DNA from: JAVVHH01 sp964657565 | GTDB taxonomy: Bacteria; Pseudomonadota; Alphaproteobacteria; Acetobacterales; Acetobacteraceae | Assembly (NCBI GenBank): GCA_964657565.1 | Contig: CAZZVQ010000011.1 | Location: forward strand, 11,125-75,124 | Direction of reading: 5' to 3' | DNA length: 64,000 nucleotides | In this document: positions 1-8,989 of the stretch, piece by piece | How the letters are laid out: each line of letters starts with the position of its first letter | Numbering within the stretch: position 1 is the first letter of the stretch | Program-made: the position numbers and the translations under genes | The notes under the pieces: model-generated | Seen by the model: only the letters and a program-made list of their open reading frames with translations | Databases searched by the model: none | Told to the model about the DNA's origin: nothing

Positions 1-1735
1 GGCGGCCGAGATGGCGACGCGGGTGGTCCAGGACGAGCACATCTCCTACGTCGCGTTCACGGCGACGCCGAAGGCCAAGACGCTGGAGCTGTTCGGCCGA
101 CGCCCCGATCCGGGGCAACCTGCCGGGCCGGACAACCTGCCGGCGGCGTTCCACGTCTACGCGATGCGACAGGCGATCGAGGAGGGGTTCATCCTCGACG
201 TGCTGCGCAACTACACCGCCTATCGGCAGGCGTTCCGGCTGACGCATGAGGGAAGGGAGATCTCGGAGGCGGAGGTCGATGCTGATGCCGCGCGCAAGGG
301 CATCATGGGGTGGGTGCGGCTGCATCCGGTCAATATCGCCGCTCGGGTGCGCATCGTGGTGGAGCACTTCCGGCAGAACGTGGCGCACCTGCTGAACGAG
401 CAAGCGAAGGCGATGGTGGTGACGGCGAGCCGCAAGGAGGCGGTGCGCTGGATGCGGGCGATGTCGGATTACGTGCGGGAGCGGCACTACGACATCGGGC
501 TGCTCGTCGCGTTTTCCGGCGAGGTGGACGACAAGGAGAGCGGGCCGGAGCCGTTCACCGAGACAAACATGAACCCGGCACTGCTGGGGCGCGAGATACG
601 GGATGCGTTCGCGACGCCGGAGTTCAGCGTGTTGCTGGTCGCCAACAAGTTCCAGACCGGGTTCGATCAGCCGCTGCTCTGCGCGATGTATGTGGACCGC
701 AGGCTGGGCGGCATCCAGGCGGTCCAGACCCTGTCGCGGTTGAACCGAGCATATCCGGGCAAGGACACGACTTTCGTGGTCGATTTCGTCAACGAGGGCG
801 AGGAGATCCTGGCCGCGTTCCGGCAGTATCACACGACCGCCGAGCTTGGCGGCGTCAGTGATCCGAACGTCGTGCTAGACCTGCGCAACAAGCTGGACGC
901 GCAGCGGTGCTACGACTGGCCGGAAGTAGAGCGGGTTGTGCGAGCCGTGCTGAACCCGAGGGCAAAGCAGGCCGATCTAGACGCCGCAATCGGCCCGGTC
1001 AGCAACCGGCTGCTGACGCGCTTCAAGCTGGCGCAACAGCAGGCTCGGGCCGAGCCGGAAGGAACTGCTGCGCAGCAGGACGGCAAGGACGAGACAGAGG
1101 CGCTGCTGCTTTTCAAGCGCGACCTCGGCAGCTTCGTCCGCGCCTACGAGTTCCTCGGCCAGATGTTCGACTACGGGAACACGGACTACGAAAAGCTGTA
1201 TCTGTTCGCCAAACTTTTGCTGCCGCTCCTGGACTACGGTCGGGAGCGGGACGGCATCGACCTGTCGGCGTTGAAGCTCACGCATCACCGCATGCGCGAG
1301 CTCGGGCAACAGAAGCTAAACCTTGGTGGCGGCGACCCGGCCGAACCATTGACGCCCCTGACCGAAAGCGGGTCCGGCTCAATCCAGGATAAGCAGAAGC
1401 TGCGCTGGGCCGAGATCATCCAGGCGATCAACAAGCTGTTTGAAGGCGACGTCACCGATGGCGACGCCGTCACCTACGTCGACAGCGTGATCAAGGGCAA
1501 ACTGCTGGAATCGCCGATGCTGCGAGACCAAGCTTCCGCCAATACGAAGGAGCAGTTCTCCAACTCGCCGACGCTGCAAAGCGAGCTGACCGGCGCCATC
1601 ATCGACGCAATGGCGGCGCACCAGACGATGAGCACTCAAGCGCTTGGCTCGGAAATCGTCCGCGCCGGGATACTGTCGGCCTTGATGGGTCCTGGCCTTC
1701 TTTGGGAAAGATTGCGCGAGGGGGGAACAGGTTAA
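1..1735 (+). CDS. hsdR: Type I restriction enzyme HsdR, C-terminal part (5' truncated by window edge)
   Basis: The frame is open from base 2, so the gene begins upstream and the first internal ATG (base 11) is not the start. The visible 577 residues hold the second half of an SF2 translocase. An FTATP helicase motif III lies near residue 20, and a motif V/VI region (VANKFQTGFDQ followed by QTLSRLNRAYPGK) near residues 215-260. A long helical C-terminal region follows, of the kind that contacts the HsdM/HsdS core. HsdR is the ATP-driven DNA motor and nuclease subunit of type I restriction. The N-terminal nuclease domain, HsdM and HsdS must lie outside the window. It converges on the large XRE protein, which suggests a defence island edge. 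Confidence 0.9.
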   Translation, partial: AAEMATRVVQDEHISYVAFTATPKAKTLELFGRRPDPGQPAGPDNLPAAFHVYAMRQAIEEGFILDVLRNYTAYRQAFRLTHEGREISEAEVDADAARKGIMGWVRLHPVNIAARVRIVVEHFRQNVAHLLNEQAKAMVVTASRKEAVRWMRAMSDYVRERHYDIGLLVAFSGEVDDKESGPEPFTETNMNPALLGREIRDAFATPEFSVLLVANKFQTGFDQPLLCAMYVDRRLGGIQAVQTLSRLNRAYPGKDTTFVVDFVNEGEEILAAFRQYHTTAELGGVSDPNVVLDLRNKLDAQRCYDWPEVERVVRAVLNPRAKQADLDAAIGPVSNRLLTRFKLAQQQARAEPEGTAAQQDGKDETEALLLFKRDLGSFVRAYEFLGQMFDYGNTDYEKLYLFAKLLLPLLDYGRERDGIDLSALKLTHHRMRELGQQKLNLGGGDPAEPLTPLTESGSGSIQDKQKLRWAEIIQAINKLFEGDVTDGDAVTYVDSVIKGKLLESPMLRDQASANTKEQFSNSPTLQSELTGAIIDAMAAHQTMSTQALGSEIVRAGILSALMGPGLLWERLREGGTG

Positions 1736-2037
1736 ATTGTTCAAGATGGCCGACAGTGGACAGTTCGGTTCGGAGCGGTCGATTGCTGAAGCGGACGTCC
1801 GGCCAGCGCAGGTAAAGCGGCAGCTTTCGACCCAGCTACAACATCCACGACCTCGCCCGACTGTCGCGGAAGCAGACATCGATACGTTTGCTCCGTGGAT
1901 GGCTTTACGCTCTTCGCCGCCGTCGGGAAGATCTGATAAGGGGCACAGGGCGCCATTCCGTAAGGTAAGTCGACACCGCGAATTTCGGCCCTGCACTATT
2001 AAGCCTACACTGCCGCAACTGGCAGCGATGGGAACGC
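1736..2037. other. Intergenic region between convergent genes
   Basis: This is a gap of about 300 bases between the hsdR stop and the stop of the large minus-strand XRE protein. A 106-codon frame on the plus strand has no recognisable protein features and no ribosome binding site, so I do not call it. No clear terminator hairpin with a T-tract was seen. Confidence 0.5.
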
Positions 2038-5000
2038 CTATCGCAGCCGCCTTCTGATCCCTGCTTCCGTGTCGTGGTGCGTAGCTTCGTGTTCGTAGGT
2101 TTTGGCCATGCTCGTATGCACCGAAGCGACGAACGGATGAGAGTATTGCAGCGCCCGTGCGCCTCTGCGGTATTTCTCGGCAAGGTCGCGTTCCTGCCCG
2201 CCGCCTTCGCCGCGCGAATGGACACCTCGAGAGTTGTACAGGCCGGTGTGAGCGCCGCGGCCCAAGGCTTCGGTCTGGATTTCCTCCATGACCTCCCGCA
2301 CAGGCTCACACGGCCAGATACCGTCCGTTCCCTCTGGCGCTCCGGCGAACAGCTTGCCGAGGCATACGTCAGCGATGTCGCCCCTGCTAAGTTCCGCGCA
2401 CGTCTCGCGAACTGACGTCACCCACTTAAGGAGGCGCTCGGCCTGCAACTCGCCGAGATCATCGTGACCAGGAATGCGGTCAATCGCTTCAAGGAGTTTG
2501 TAGCCGCGCCCCGCGAGGTGTTGGACGTCCTCTGCGGGCGTCTTCCATTCCGGCGGGTCCTCGCCACCATCCTTGCGCCGATACATCCACACAATGGCCT
2601 GCGTGAAGAGCGAGGGATTTGCCTCTGTGTATCTTTCAAGGTTGGGGATGCCGTAGCCTTCACGGCGTCCGCCCGGATGAGAGAGAGCGTCGATATAGGC
2701 GAATTCGAGCCGCGCCTTCTCTTCGAGAGTCACTTCATTCGACTTGTCGAGGCGCGAAAACGCCTGTTCGACATGATAGTGCTCCAGTTGGTAGGTGCCT
2801 TCCTTGTCCCTGCCGCCTTCCGCCATCTTGGTAAGCAGCTTGTGGAGCAAGGTTGAAGGGATCACATCCGTCTTGTGGCGGATGCTGGCGAAGGCCGCGC
2901 GGGGACGCTCCGCCGCCAATAGGCGCTCTACGGCTTCGCTGCTCTCATCGTTCGACTCGTGAATCCAGTCTGGAGCAACGCCCTCCCAATAGGCTTGGCG
3001 GCTGGCTTCATCGAGCTTGTCGACCATGAGCCACGTGCTGCGGCGGAACGGGGCCAGCAAGAGGAGGTCAGCGAACGCGGCTTCCGGAAGCTTCTTCTTC
3101 AACTGCCGCAAGATGCGCTCGCGCTTCGCGTCGTCGGGGAGCGACCGCAAAGCGCCAAGAACAAGGTTCCTCCGCGGCCACGGGCCGTTATCGTCCGGTT
3201 GCGGCAACGCCCGGATGGTGAAATCTACGAGCGCCGCCTCGTCCAAAATCTCCCTCGCCATCAACCAGCCGACCTGCACGGCCGCCTTTCCCATCTCTGC
3301 GAGCTGGATCACGCCGTCAACGCCCTGCGCGTCGAGCACTTCACGCAATGCCGCGGCGCGTTTGGCCGAAGTGCGCTCCTCCCGCTTGCGAAAATCCATC
3401 TCGTCGTCGCCGTAGATGTCGTCGGCAGATTCATCCACCCACGCCTCGCGAAACAGCCACTCGTGCTTGTGCAGCAGGTCGGTCGGCTCAAGCATCGCAT
3501 AGGCTGCGGTCGCTTCGGCGGACAGCACCGCTACGCCAGCTTCCCGCGCCTTCTTTGCCCGCCGCGCGGCGCGGCGTGACAAGGTCGCCACCCGAATGCG
3601 CTCGCGGACAACCGCCTTGTCAGCATCGCTCGCCGTCGCCGCCCAATCTGCGACTAGCTTCCAGACTTTGGCTTGGTAGTCATCGGGGAGGTCGCGTAGG
3701 TGCTCGACGAGATCGCTGAGCATCCGGCCCGTGTGCGCCTTCCACCCGAGCGCCATATCAGCCATCTCGCGCATGAAATCGACAACCGGCTTCCATGTCG
3801 GAAAGGGCTCGCCGAACCCGTAGCCATCGGGGCGCCATCTCGGCTTGTGGCTGTAGTGACCGACCCCGTGGCCGCTGTCGATTTGCGCGATGCAGACTTT
3901 CCAGGCGACGCTTGGATGTGACTTGGCAAGGAGCTTCATTACCGCAAGCCGGGCCTCATGGCTCGCCGCCGTTTGTGGCATCCAGACCCGGAAGATCGAC
4001 AGCAATGAGCTGATCGGGGTGTTGCCCCAATTGTCCTTGATCTCCACCTCCGCCAGCCTGGCCAGCACACGCGCGGCGCGCGGCAGCGTTGCCGGATTCC
4101 ACGCCAAGCCCTCCAACGCCCACAACAGTCCACTTCGCGGGCAACTCCCGAACGCGCCCGTATCCGCAGGTCGCATCAAGCCGATCATGGCGGGGTTGGC
4201 GGTCTTGAGGTCGCCTTCGAGAATAGACAGGAACTCGTCCGGCGCGACTTCGGCGTAGGTCGGCAAGTCGCGGTCGCTGGCTTCCAGCGTTCGCGTCGTC
4301 AACGGCGTCAGCAGATCGCGGACAAGTCGCGCCGCTTCGGCCTCGCAGTCAGTCCCAAGGCCCGCCTTGAAGAGGTGGTTGCCGTGGACGGCGAGCAGAA
4401 CCAGCGTTTCAGAAATCCCTTCGCGCAAGGCGGGCGAAAACTCGCGCGTCTTGCCGCGCATAGCCGCCGCCCATCGCTCATCTTCGGGCAAATCCAATGC
4501 CGGGTCGTCTTCGCCCAGCACCATCCGCGCTATAGAGAAAAAGCGCTGCAGGTCTTCGCGGGTGACGGCGCCAGCACCGGCGTAGAGGGCGTCGATCTTT
4601 GAAATGAGCCCTCGGAAGGTGCCAATCGACCAGATGGGCGGATCATTCAGCGCAGCGAGGCGTTGACACTCCTTTTCGAGGGCCTCGTATGGCGTGTCGT
4701 TTGCGAGCAGCGATAGCGCGAGTTGATCCGCGTCCCGTCGCGAATCCCAAACACCGACGAACAGGAACGGCACCAAGCTGACGGACGCCTTCGCGTCCGA
4801 CGCCCACGCCGGCGTCCTTACAGCAGGAACGGTGGAAAGCCTTCGGCGCAGCACCGTTACGGATCGCCCTGACTCGTCCGCGTATTTTGAGACGTCATCA
4901 CGGTCGAGGCTCATTGCCTCAAGGCCAACGCGAAAAGCTTCATGACTCAGCGGCTCAAGAACAACGTGCGGTGAGGCATTGGCAACATTGCGGGGGTAGA

Positions 5001-6153
5001 CGACTATGGTTTGGAGCGTGGTGGCCAGCGGCCCCATCTCGCGCTCAACGTCGCGGTTGGTTGTGACGGCGATGAAGCCCGGCTTGCCCTGTGCGAGGCG
5101 GTGAAGAACACCCGGCTTGTCGAAGGTAAGAACTCGGTCGCGGTAGCCCGCAAGCTCATCGCCTCCTTCATCGCTGAGTAGCTGCGCCAAGAACGCGAGC
5201 CCTTCTTCGGCAGAGTCCGCGGCGATGATCGTGGGCGATTCCGGCGCGCCTTTCAGCCGGGAAGTCATCGTACGTTTTGCGGCGTCGATTGCAGATTTGA
5301 AGAGAGCGCCGGAGAGCTTCGGCTGGGCGACATCCGCAAAGTCAGCCCAACACTGGTCGAGCGAGCGCACCCCCTCCGATGGCGCCTGCGTCTCGTTGGC
5401 GAACCATGCCTGGCCAGGATGGGATTGCTCCAGCCACTGCTCAAGGTCGCTGGCGTCGTAGGCCCGTACATCCTTCCACTGGCCCGCAGCTTTTTTGTCC
5501 GCCACCCATTCCGCTCTACCGGCCCACCGACGCGGCGTGACGAACACGAACGTCATCTGGTCGCGGTCGGCCTTCGTGGTGGCGGTGACGCTTTTCGCGA
5601 AATCGCCGTCCGCCTTGCCCTTGATGTTCTTGTCGACGCCGAACTCCCACCCCGAGCTTCCTTCGGGAATCCACGGCGTCCCTTCGTCGGCTTCCACCTG
5701 GCCGTCCCACCCGGGACGCATGGCGTCGTCGTTACCGGGGAAATCGACCTTCCGCAGACCCATGCCGGTCGAGTGAATCAATGTGCGGAGGAAGACGCTG
5801 AGGCGGACGCGAGCGCTGACGTTCAGCGTCGCCCACGCTTCAATGTCGTTCCCCTTGAACGACAGGAAGGGCGGCACAAACGCCTTGCTAGTCGCCCCGG
5901 CACCTTTGCGCTTCGCGTGCGCCGCATCATAAGCGGCCTGCATATCGAGAAGCTTCTGCGCCGGAATGCCGAAGGCGCGCTCGACCCGCGCTGCCATGTC
6001 GGGTGTCGTAGACACCTTCCCATTCAGGAAGTTGGAGGTGCCCGGTCGGCTGATCCCAAGCAGCTTAGCGGCGTCCGTCACGGACATGCTTTTGGGCGTG
6101 AGGGCGACGTCGCGAACGTGCTGGCCGGGATGGACGGGGGCGGATTTCGTCAT
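2038..6153 (-). CDS. Large XRE-family HTH protein with nuclease-like and degenerate STAND-like regions, putative defence protein
   Basis: This is a 1371-residue protein. Residues 5-70 form a HigA/XRE-type helix-turn-helix (DAAKLLGISRPGTSNFLNGK). Residues 140-250 carry GWDG, then a GWEFGV..NIKGKA..DF block and DLEQWLEQ, which recall PD-(D/E)XK-type nuclease or recruitment domains; this assignment is uncertain. Residues 290-480 resemble a STAND/AAA fold: a strand resembling sensor 1 (FIAVTTNRD) and a helix SGRSVTVLRRRL. The expected P-loop position reads IIAADSAEEG, with no GKT/S, so ATP binding is doubtful. The remaining 900 residues look like helical repeats without membrane segments. I chose the ATG at 6153 over the GTG at 6174 because the latter lies inside the promoter/operator. 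It neighbours hsdR. Existence is certain; function is inferred. Confidence 0.85.
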   Translation of the reverse strand: MTKSAPVHPGQHVRDVALTPKSMSVTDAAKLLGISRPGTSNFLNGKVSTTPDMAARVERAFGIPAQKLLDMQAAYDAAHAKRKGAGATSKAFVPPFLSFKGNDIEAWATLNVSARVRLSVFLRTLIHSTGMGLRKVDFPGNDDAMRPGWDGQVEADEGTPWIPEGSSGWEFGVDKNIKGKADGDFAKSVTATTKADRDQMTFVFVTPRRWAGRAEWVADKKAAGQWKDVRAYDASDLEQWLEQSHPGQAWFANETQAPSEGVRSLDQCWADFADVAQPKLSGALFKSAIDAAKRTMTSRLKGAPESPTIIAADSAEEGLAFLAQLLSDEGGDELAGYRDRVLTFDKPGVLHRLAQGKPGFIAVTTNRDVEREMGPLATTLQTIVVYPRNVANASPHVVLEPLSHEAFRVGLEAMSLDRDDVSKYADESGRSVTVLRRRLSTVPAVRTPAWASDAKASVSLVPFLFVGVWDSRRDADQLALSLLANDTPYEALEKECQRLAALNDPPIWSIGTFRGLISKIDALYAGAGAVTREDLQRFFSIARMVLGEDDPALDLPEDERWAAAMRGKTREFSPALREGISETLVLLAVHGNHLFKAGLGTDCEAEAARLVRDLLTPLTTRTLEASDRDLPTYAEVAPDEFLSILEGDLKTANPAMIGLMRPADTGAFGSCPRSGLLWALEGLAWNPATLPRAARVLARLAEVEIKDNWGNTPISSLLSIFRVWMPQTAASHEARLAVMKLLAKSHPSVAWKVCIAQIDSGHGVGHYSHKPRWRPDGYGFGEPFPTWKPVVDFMREMADMALGWKAHTGRMLSDLVEHLRDLPDDYQAKVWKLVADWAATASDADKAVVRERIRVATLSRRAARRAKKAREAGVAVLSAEATAAYAMLEPTDLLHKHEWLFREAWVDESADDIYGDDEMDFRKREERTSAKRAAALREVLDAQGVDGVIQLAEMGKAAVQVGWLMAREILDEAALVDFTIRALPQPDDNGPWPRRNLVLGALRSLPDDAKRERILRQLKKKLPEAAFADLLLLAPFRRSTWLMVDKLDEASRQAYWEGVAPDWIHESNDESSEAVERLLAAERPRAAFASIRHKTDVIPSTLLHKLLTKMAEGGRDKEGTYQLEHYHVEQAFSRLDKSNEVTLEEKARLEFAYIDALSHPGGRREGYGIPNLERYTEANPSLFTQAIVWMYRRKDGGEDPPEWKTPAEDVQHLAGRGYKLLEAIDRIPGHDDLGELQAERLLKWVTSVRETCAELSRGDIADVCLGKLFAGAPEGTDGIWPCEPVREVMEEIQTEALGRGAHTGLYNSRGVHSRGEGGGQERDLAEKYRRGARALQYSHPFVASVHTSMAKTYEHEATHHDTEAGIRRRLR

Positions 6154-6162
6154 GATAGCGTC

Positions 6163-6191
6163 ATCATATCGCACTGTAAGGTGTAAGGCAA
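6163..6191 (-). promoter_or_regulatory. Predicted sigma70-type promoter of the large XRE protein gene
   Basis: On the minus strand a -35 box TTGCCT (6191-6186) is followed by exactly 17 bases and a -10 box TATGAT (6168-6163). Only nine bases separate the -10 from the ATG at 6153, so the predicted transcript would be leaderless or nearly so. The boxes are read directly from the sequence; activity is inferred. Confidence 0.6.
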
Positions 6192-6203
6192 CACCAAACA
6201 GTG
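6172..6203. promoter_or_regulatory. Imperfect palindrome overlapping the promoter, candidate XRE operator
   Basis: A 32-base inverted repeat has outer arms CACTGT/ACAGTG and inner arms GGTGT/ACACC around a six-base centre. It covers the -35 box and much of the spacer of the predicted promoter. XRE/HigA regulators commonly bind such palindromes to repress their own gene, so autoregulation is a reasonable inference. Confidence 0.6.
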
Positions 6204-6720
6204 TTCGAGTTTGTTCTGGGCTAACGCCGCGCTGGGCGACGCTGCGGAATCGCGGGTAGCGCTCGGTCGGCGAGTTTTAAATCGATGACGAACATTTAGT
6301 GGCCGTCGCCTGTAGAGCGGCGCTGACGTGGGAGCCGAGACCGGGCCAAAACCCGCTATATGACCGCGCCCGACGTTCCCTATTGGGCAAAGTAGACAGC
6401 GCGGCCTGGTTTAGTGACCACCTGCGGATCTGTTGCGACCAGGTCAGCAAAGGATTGGCGCCAGGTTCAAGTCTCGGTGCGCTCTGGTCCCCGCAACCAC
6501 CAAAACTTGACTCGCATACACAACGCCCGCCGACACCGGCGAGCGCTTGCTATTGAACGGCGCACCTAACTTCAGCGCCACTGCCAAATCGCCGTAAAGC
6601 TCGATCCTATGCCGGTTAGGCGCAGCCGATTCGGCACCAGCACGTACGCAGACGCTCGGCTGTCGCTGCGGCGGGCCACTTACCCACAGCGGCTACACCA
6701 CCTCTGGGACGCGGCCCCTG
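6204..6720. other. Intergenic region of about 520 bases with a tRNA 3'-end-like remnant
   Basis: No convincing gene is present; an 85-codon plus-strand frame lacks protein-like features. At 6461-6507 there is a T-arm-like stretch with loop TTCAAGT and imperfect 5-base stem arms (CCAGG/CTCGG). A CCCCGCAACCACC tract follows, which resembles sequence flanking tRNA-targeted integration sites. It may mark the boundary of the restriction/defence island, but this is weak evidence. Confidence 0.3.
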
Positions 6721-7041
6721 CTAATGACTGATCATCCAGGGCCGTGCCTCGGGAAACGATTTAACCCCGACTGCTTCCGCCACGCGTTTGCCGGCCGGGC
6801 GGCAGCACCCACACGACGCTGCATGGCGGCTCGATCGTGTCGGAGCGCTAGCGCTGCGCTCGTTCGTCGCATGCGCGCGCCGCACGCTTCCCTCCATGCC
6901 AGCGAAAGCGGGCGCGGAGAGTATCGCTCGCGGCGCCTCGTTCCCACATTGGGTGCAGGGAGCAGGTTCGGCATAGGCCGACATCGGGCGCGTCGCGGCA
7001 AATGGGCCGCAACCGTCGCAAAGATACTCGTAGACCGGCAT
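6721..7041 (-). CDS. fmdB: FmdB-family zinc ribbon protein
   Basis: This 106-residue protein begins MPVYEYLCDGCG, the typical FmdB start. Two CxxC pairs (CDGC and CTQC) about 20 residues apart form a zinc ribbon. The C-terminal half is basic and low in conserved structure, with a CGCC cluster near residue 77. FmdB was named in methylotrophs as a likely regulator of the formamidase operon; its molecular role is not well defined. Its start lies 2 bases after the fmdA stop, so it is the last gene of the urt-fmd operon. Confidence 0.85.
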   Translation of the reverse strand: MPVYEYLCDGCGPFAATRPMSAYAEPAPCTQCGNEAPRAILSAPAFAGMEGSVRRAHATNERSASAPTRSSRHAASCGCCRPAGKRVAEAVGVKSFPEARPWMISH

Positions 7042-7043
7042 GG

Positions 7044-8273
7044 TTATAGGTCGGGCGCCAGCGGCATCGTGACACCGCCCTTGATGCCGCCGGTTGGGCC
7101 GTCCATGCCGGGATTGATGTCGAACTCGAAGATCTCGGTCGGCAGCCATAGCGTCGCGCACGAGTTCGGAATGTCGACCACGCCGCTGATGTGGCCCTGC
7201 ACCGGCGCGGTGCCGAGGATCGAGTAGGCCTGGGCGCCGGAATAGCCGAACTTCTTCATGTATTCGATGGCGTTCAGGCACGCCTGCCGATAGGCGACGT
7301 TCACGTCGAGGTAGTGCTGCTCGCCGCTCTCATCGACCGAGATGCCCTCGAAGATCAGGTAGTCGGTGTAGTTCGGCTTGATCACGCTCGGCTTGAAGAT
7401 CGGGTTCTTGATCCCGTATTTCGCCATGCCGCCCTTGATCACCTCCACCTTGAGGTGGATCCAGCCGGGCATCTCGATCGCGCCGCAGAAGGTGATCTCG
7501 CCGTCGCCCTGGCTGAAATGCAGATCGCCCATCGAAAGGCCGGCGCCAGGCACGTAGACCGGGAAGAACACGCGGGCGCCGCGGGAGAGGTCCTTGATGT
7601 CGCAGTTGCCGCCGTGCTCGCGGGGCGGCACCGTCCGCGCGCCGGTGGCGGCCGCGGCTGCCTTCGCGTCACCCTTGAGACGGCCCATATGCGCGGTCGG
7701 CGCGAATGGCGCGTTGGCCAGCGGCGGCATCCGGGTCGGGTTAGTAGCGATCAACCCGGTCTCGCGCTTGTTCCATGTGTCGAGCAGCTTGGGGTCCGGC
7801 AGGCAGCCGATCAGGCCCGGATGGATCAGCCCGGCGAAGTTCACGCCCGGAACGTGCCGGGACGAGGTGAACATGCCCTTGAAGTCCCAAATGGATTTTT
7901 GGGCTTCGGGGAAGTGGTCGGTCAGGAAGCCGCCACCGTTCTTCTTGGAGAAGAAGCCGTTGAAGCCCCAGCTATTGTGCGGGAAGGCGCCGATATCGAG
8001 GAAATCGACCACCAGAAGATCGCCGGGCTCGGCGCCCTCGACGCCGACGGGGCCGCTGAGGAAATGGACGATGGAGAGATCGATGTCGCGGACGTCGGAG
8101 GCGTCGTCGTTGTTCTTGATGAAACCGCCGGTCCAGTCGTAGCACTCGATGATGAAATCCTGGCCGGGCTTGACGGTGGCGACCATCGGGATGTCCGGGT
8201 GCCAGCGGTTGTGGATCATGTCGTTGTCGTAGGCGGATTGCGACAGGTCGACCTTGATCAGCGTGTCCGTCAT
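7044..8273 (-). CDS. fmdA: Formamidase/acetamidase FmdA
   Basis: This 409-residue member of the acetamidase/formamidase family hydrolyses formamide (and possibly acetamide) to the acid and ammonia. Family features visible are the long N-terminal HNRWHPDIP region, the glycine-rich VHFLSGPVGVEGAEPGDLL segment, FFPVYVPGAGLSMGDLHFSQGDGEI in the middle and the C-terminal DIPNSCATLWLP. Length matches the family (about 400). I placed the start at MTDTLIKV, which has GGGAGAA upstream; a longer frame adds nine residues. It follows urtE by 23 bases, so uptake and hydrolysis are co-transcribed. Likely cytoplasmic. Confidence 0.93.
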   Translation of the reverse strand: MTDTLIKVDLSQSAYDNDMIHNRWHPDIPMVATVKPGQDFIIECYDWTGGFIKNNDDASDVRDIDLSIVHFLSGPVGVEGAEPGDLLVVDFLDIGAFPHNSWGFNGFFSKKNGGGFLTDHFPEAQKSIWDFKGMFTSSRHVPGVNFAGLIHPGLIGCLPDPKLLDTWNKRETGLIATNPTRMPPLANAPFAPTAHMGRLKGDAKAAAAATGARTVPPREHGGNCDIKDLSRGARVFFPVYVPGAGLSMGDLHFSQGDGEITFCGAIEMPGWIHLKVEVIKGGMAKYGIKNPIFKPSVIKPNYTDYLIFEGISVDESGEQHYLDVNVAYRQACLNAIEYMKKFGYSGAQAYSILGTAPVQGHISGVVDIPNSCATLWLPTEIFEFDINPGMDGPTGGIKGGVTMPLAPDL

Positions 8274-8296
8274 GTGTTTTCGTTCTCCCTTACGAT

Positions 8297-8986
8297 TCAA
8301 ACGGCGAGGTAGCGGGCAACCGTCTCTTGATCGACGTCGGCGCGGTTGTCTTCGTGCACGATCGTGCCGCCCTCGAGGACGATGACGCGGTCAGCGATGT
8401 CCAGCGCGAAGCTCAGCACCTGCTCGGACGCGATGATGCTGAGGCCGCGCTCGTCACGGATGCGGCGCAGCGTGCGGCCGAGTTCGAGGATGATGGAGGG
8501 CTGGATGCCCTCGGTCGGTTCGTCCAACAGCAGCACCTTGGGGTTGGTGGCGAGCGCGCGGGCGATGGCGAGTTGCTGTTGCTGGCCGCCAGACAGATTG
8601 CCGCCGCGGCGGGCGCGCATCTCCTTCAGGACCGGAAACAGCTCGTAGATATCCGGCGGGACGGTCTTGCCGCCATGGACGAACAGGCCGGTCTCGATGT
8701 TGTCCTGGACGGTCATGGTGGGAAACACCATGCGGCCCTGCGGAACATACGCCAGGCCGGCCTTGACGCGGAGATGGCTCGGGAGCTTGGCGATGTCGGT
8801 ACCGTTCAACTCGATCGAACCGGCCTTGACCGGAATGGCGCCGATGAGCGAGCGCATCAGGGTCGACTTGCCCATCCCGTTGCGACCGACCACGACCAGG
8901 ATCTCGGCTTGCCCGAGGCTGAAATCGAGCCCGTGGAGGGCCTCACTCTGGCCATAACCGGCCCGCAGGCCGCGGACATTCAGCAT
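8297..8986 (-). CDS. urtE: Urea/short-amide ABC transporter ATP-binding protein UrtE
   Basis: A 229-residue ABC ATPase of the branched-chain amino acid/urea (LivF/UrtE) type. Walker A is GRNGMGKST near residue 34, the signature is LSGGQQQQLAIARAL, and Walker B is VLLLDEPTEGIQPS. It lies three bases after urtD and directly before fmdA, so the cargo could be urea, formamide or another small amide; the fmdDEF transporter of methylotrophs is a precedent. Confidence 0.92.
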   Translation of the reverse strand: MLNVRGLRAGYGQSEALHGLDFSLGQAEILVVVGRNGMGKSTLMRSLIGAIPVKAGSIELNGTDIAKLPSHLRVKAGLAYVPQGRMVFPTMTVQDNIETGLFVHGGKTVPPDIYELFPVLKEMRARRGGNLSGGQQQQLAIARALATNPKVLLLDEPTEGIQPSIILELGRTLRRIRDERGLSIIASEQVLSFALDIADRVIVLEGGTIVHEDNRADVDQETVARYLAV

Positions 8987-8989
8987 GGT

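Noticed and set aside
1737..2057. 106-codon plus-strand frame after hsdR
   Set aside because: No ribosome binding site, no protein-like pattern, and it runs into the 3' end of the opposite gene.
6299..6556. 85-codon frame in the long intergenic region
   Set aside because: Composition is not protein-like and no family is recognisable; it spans the tRNA-like remnant.
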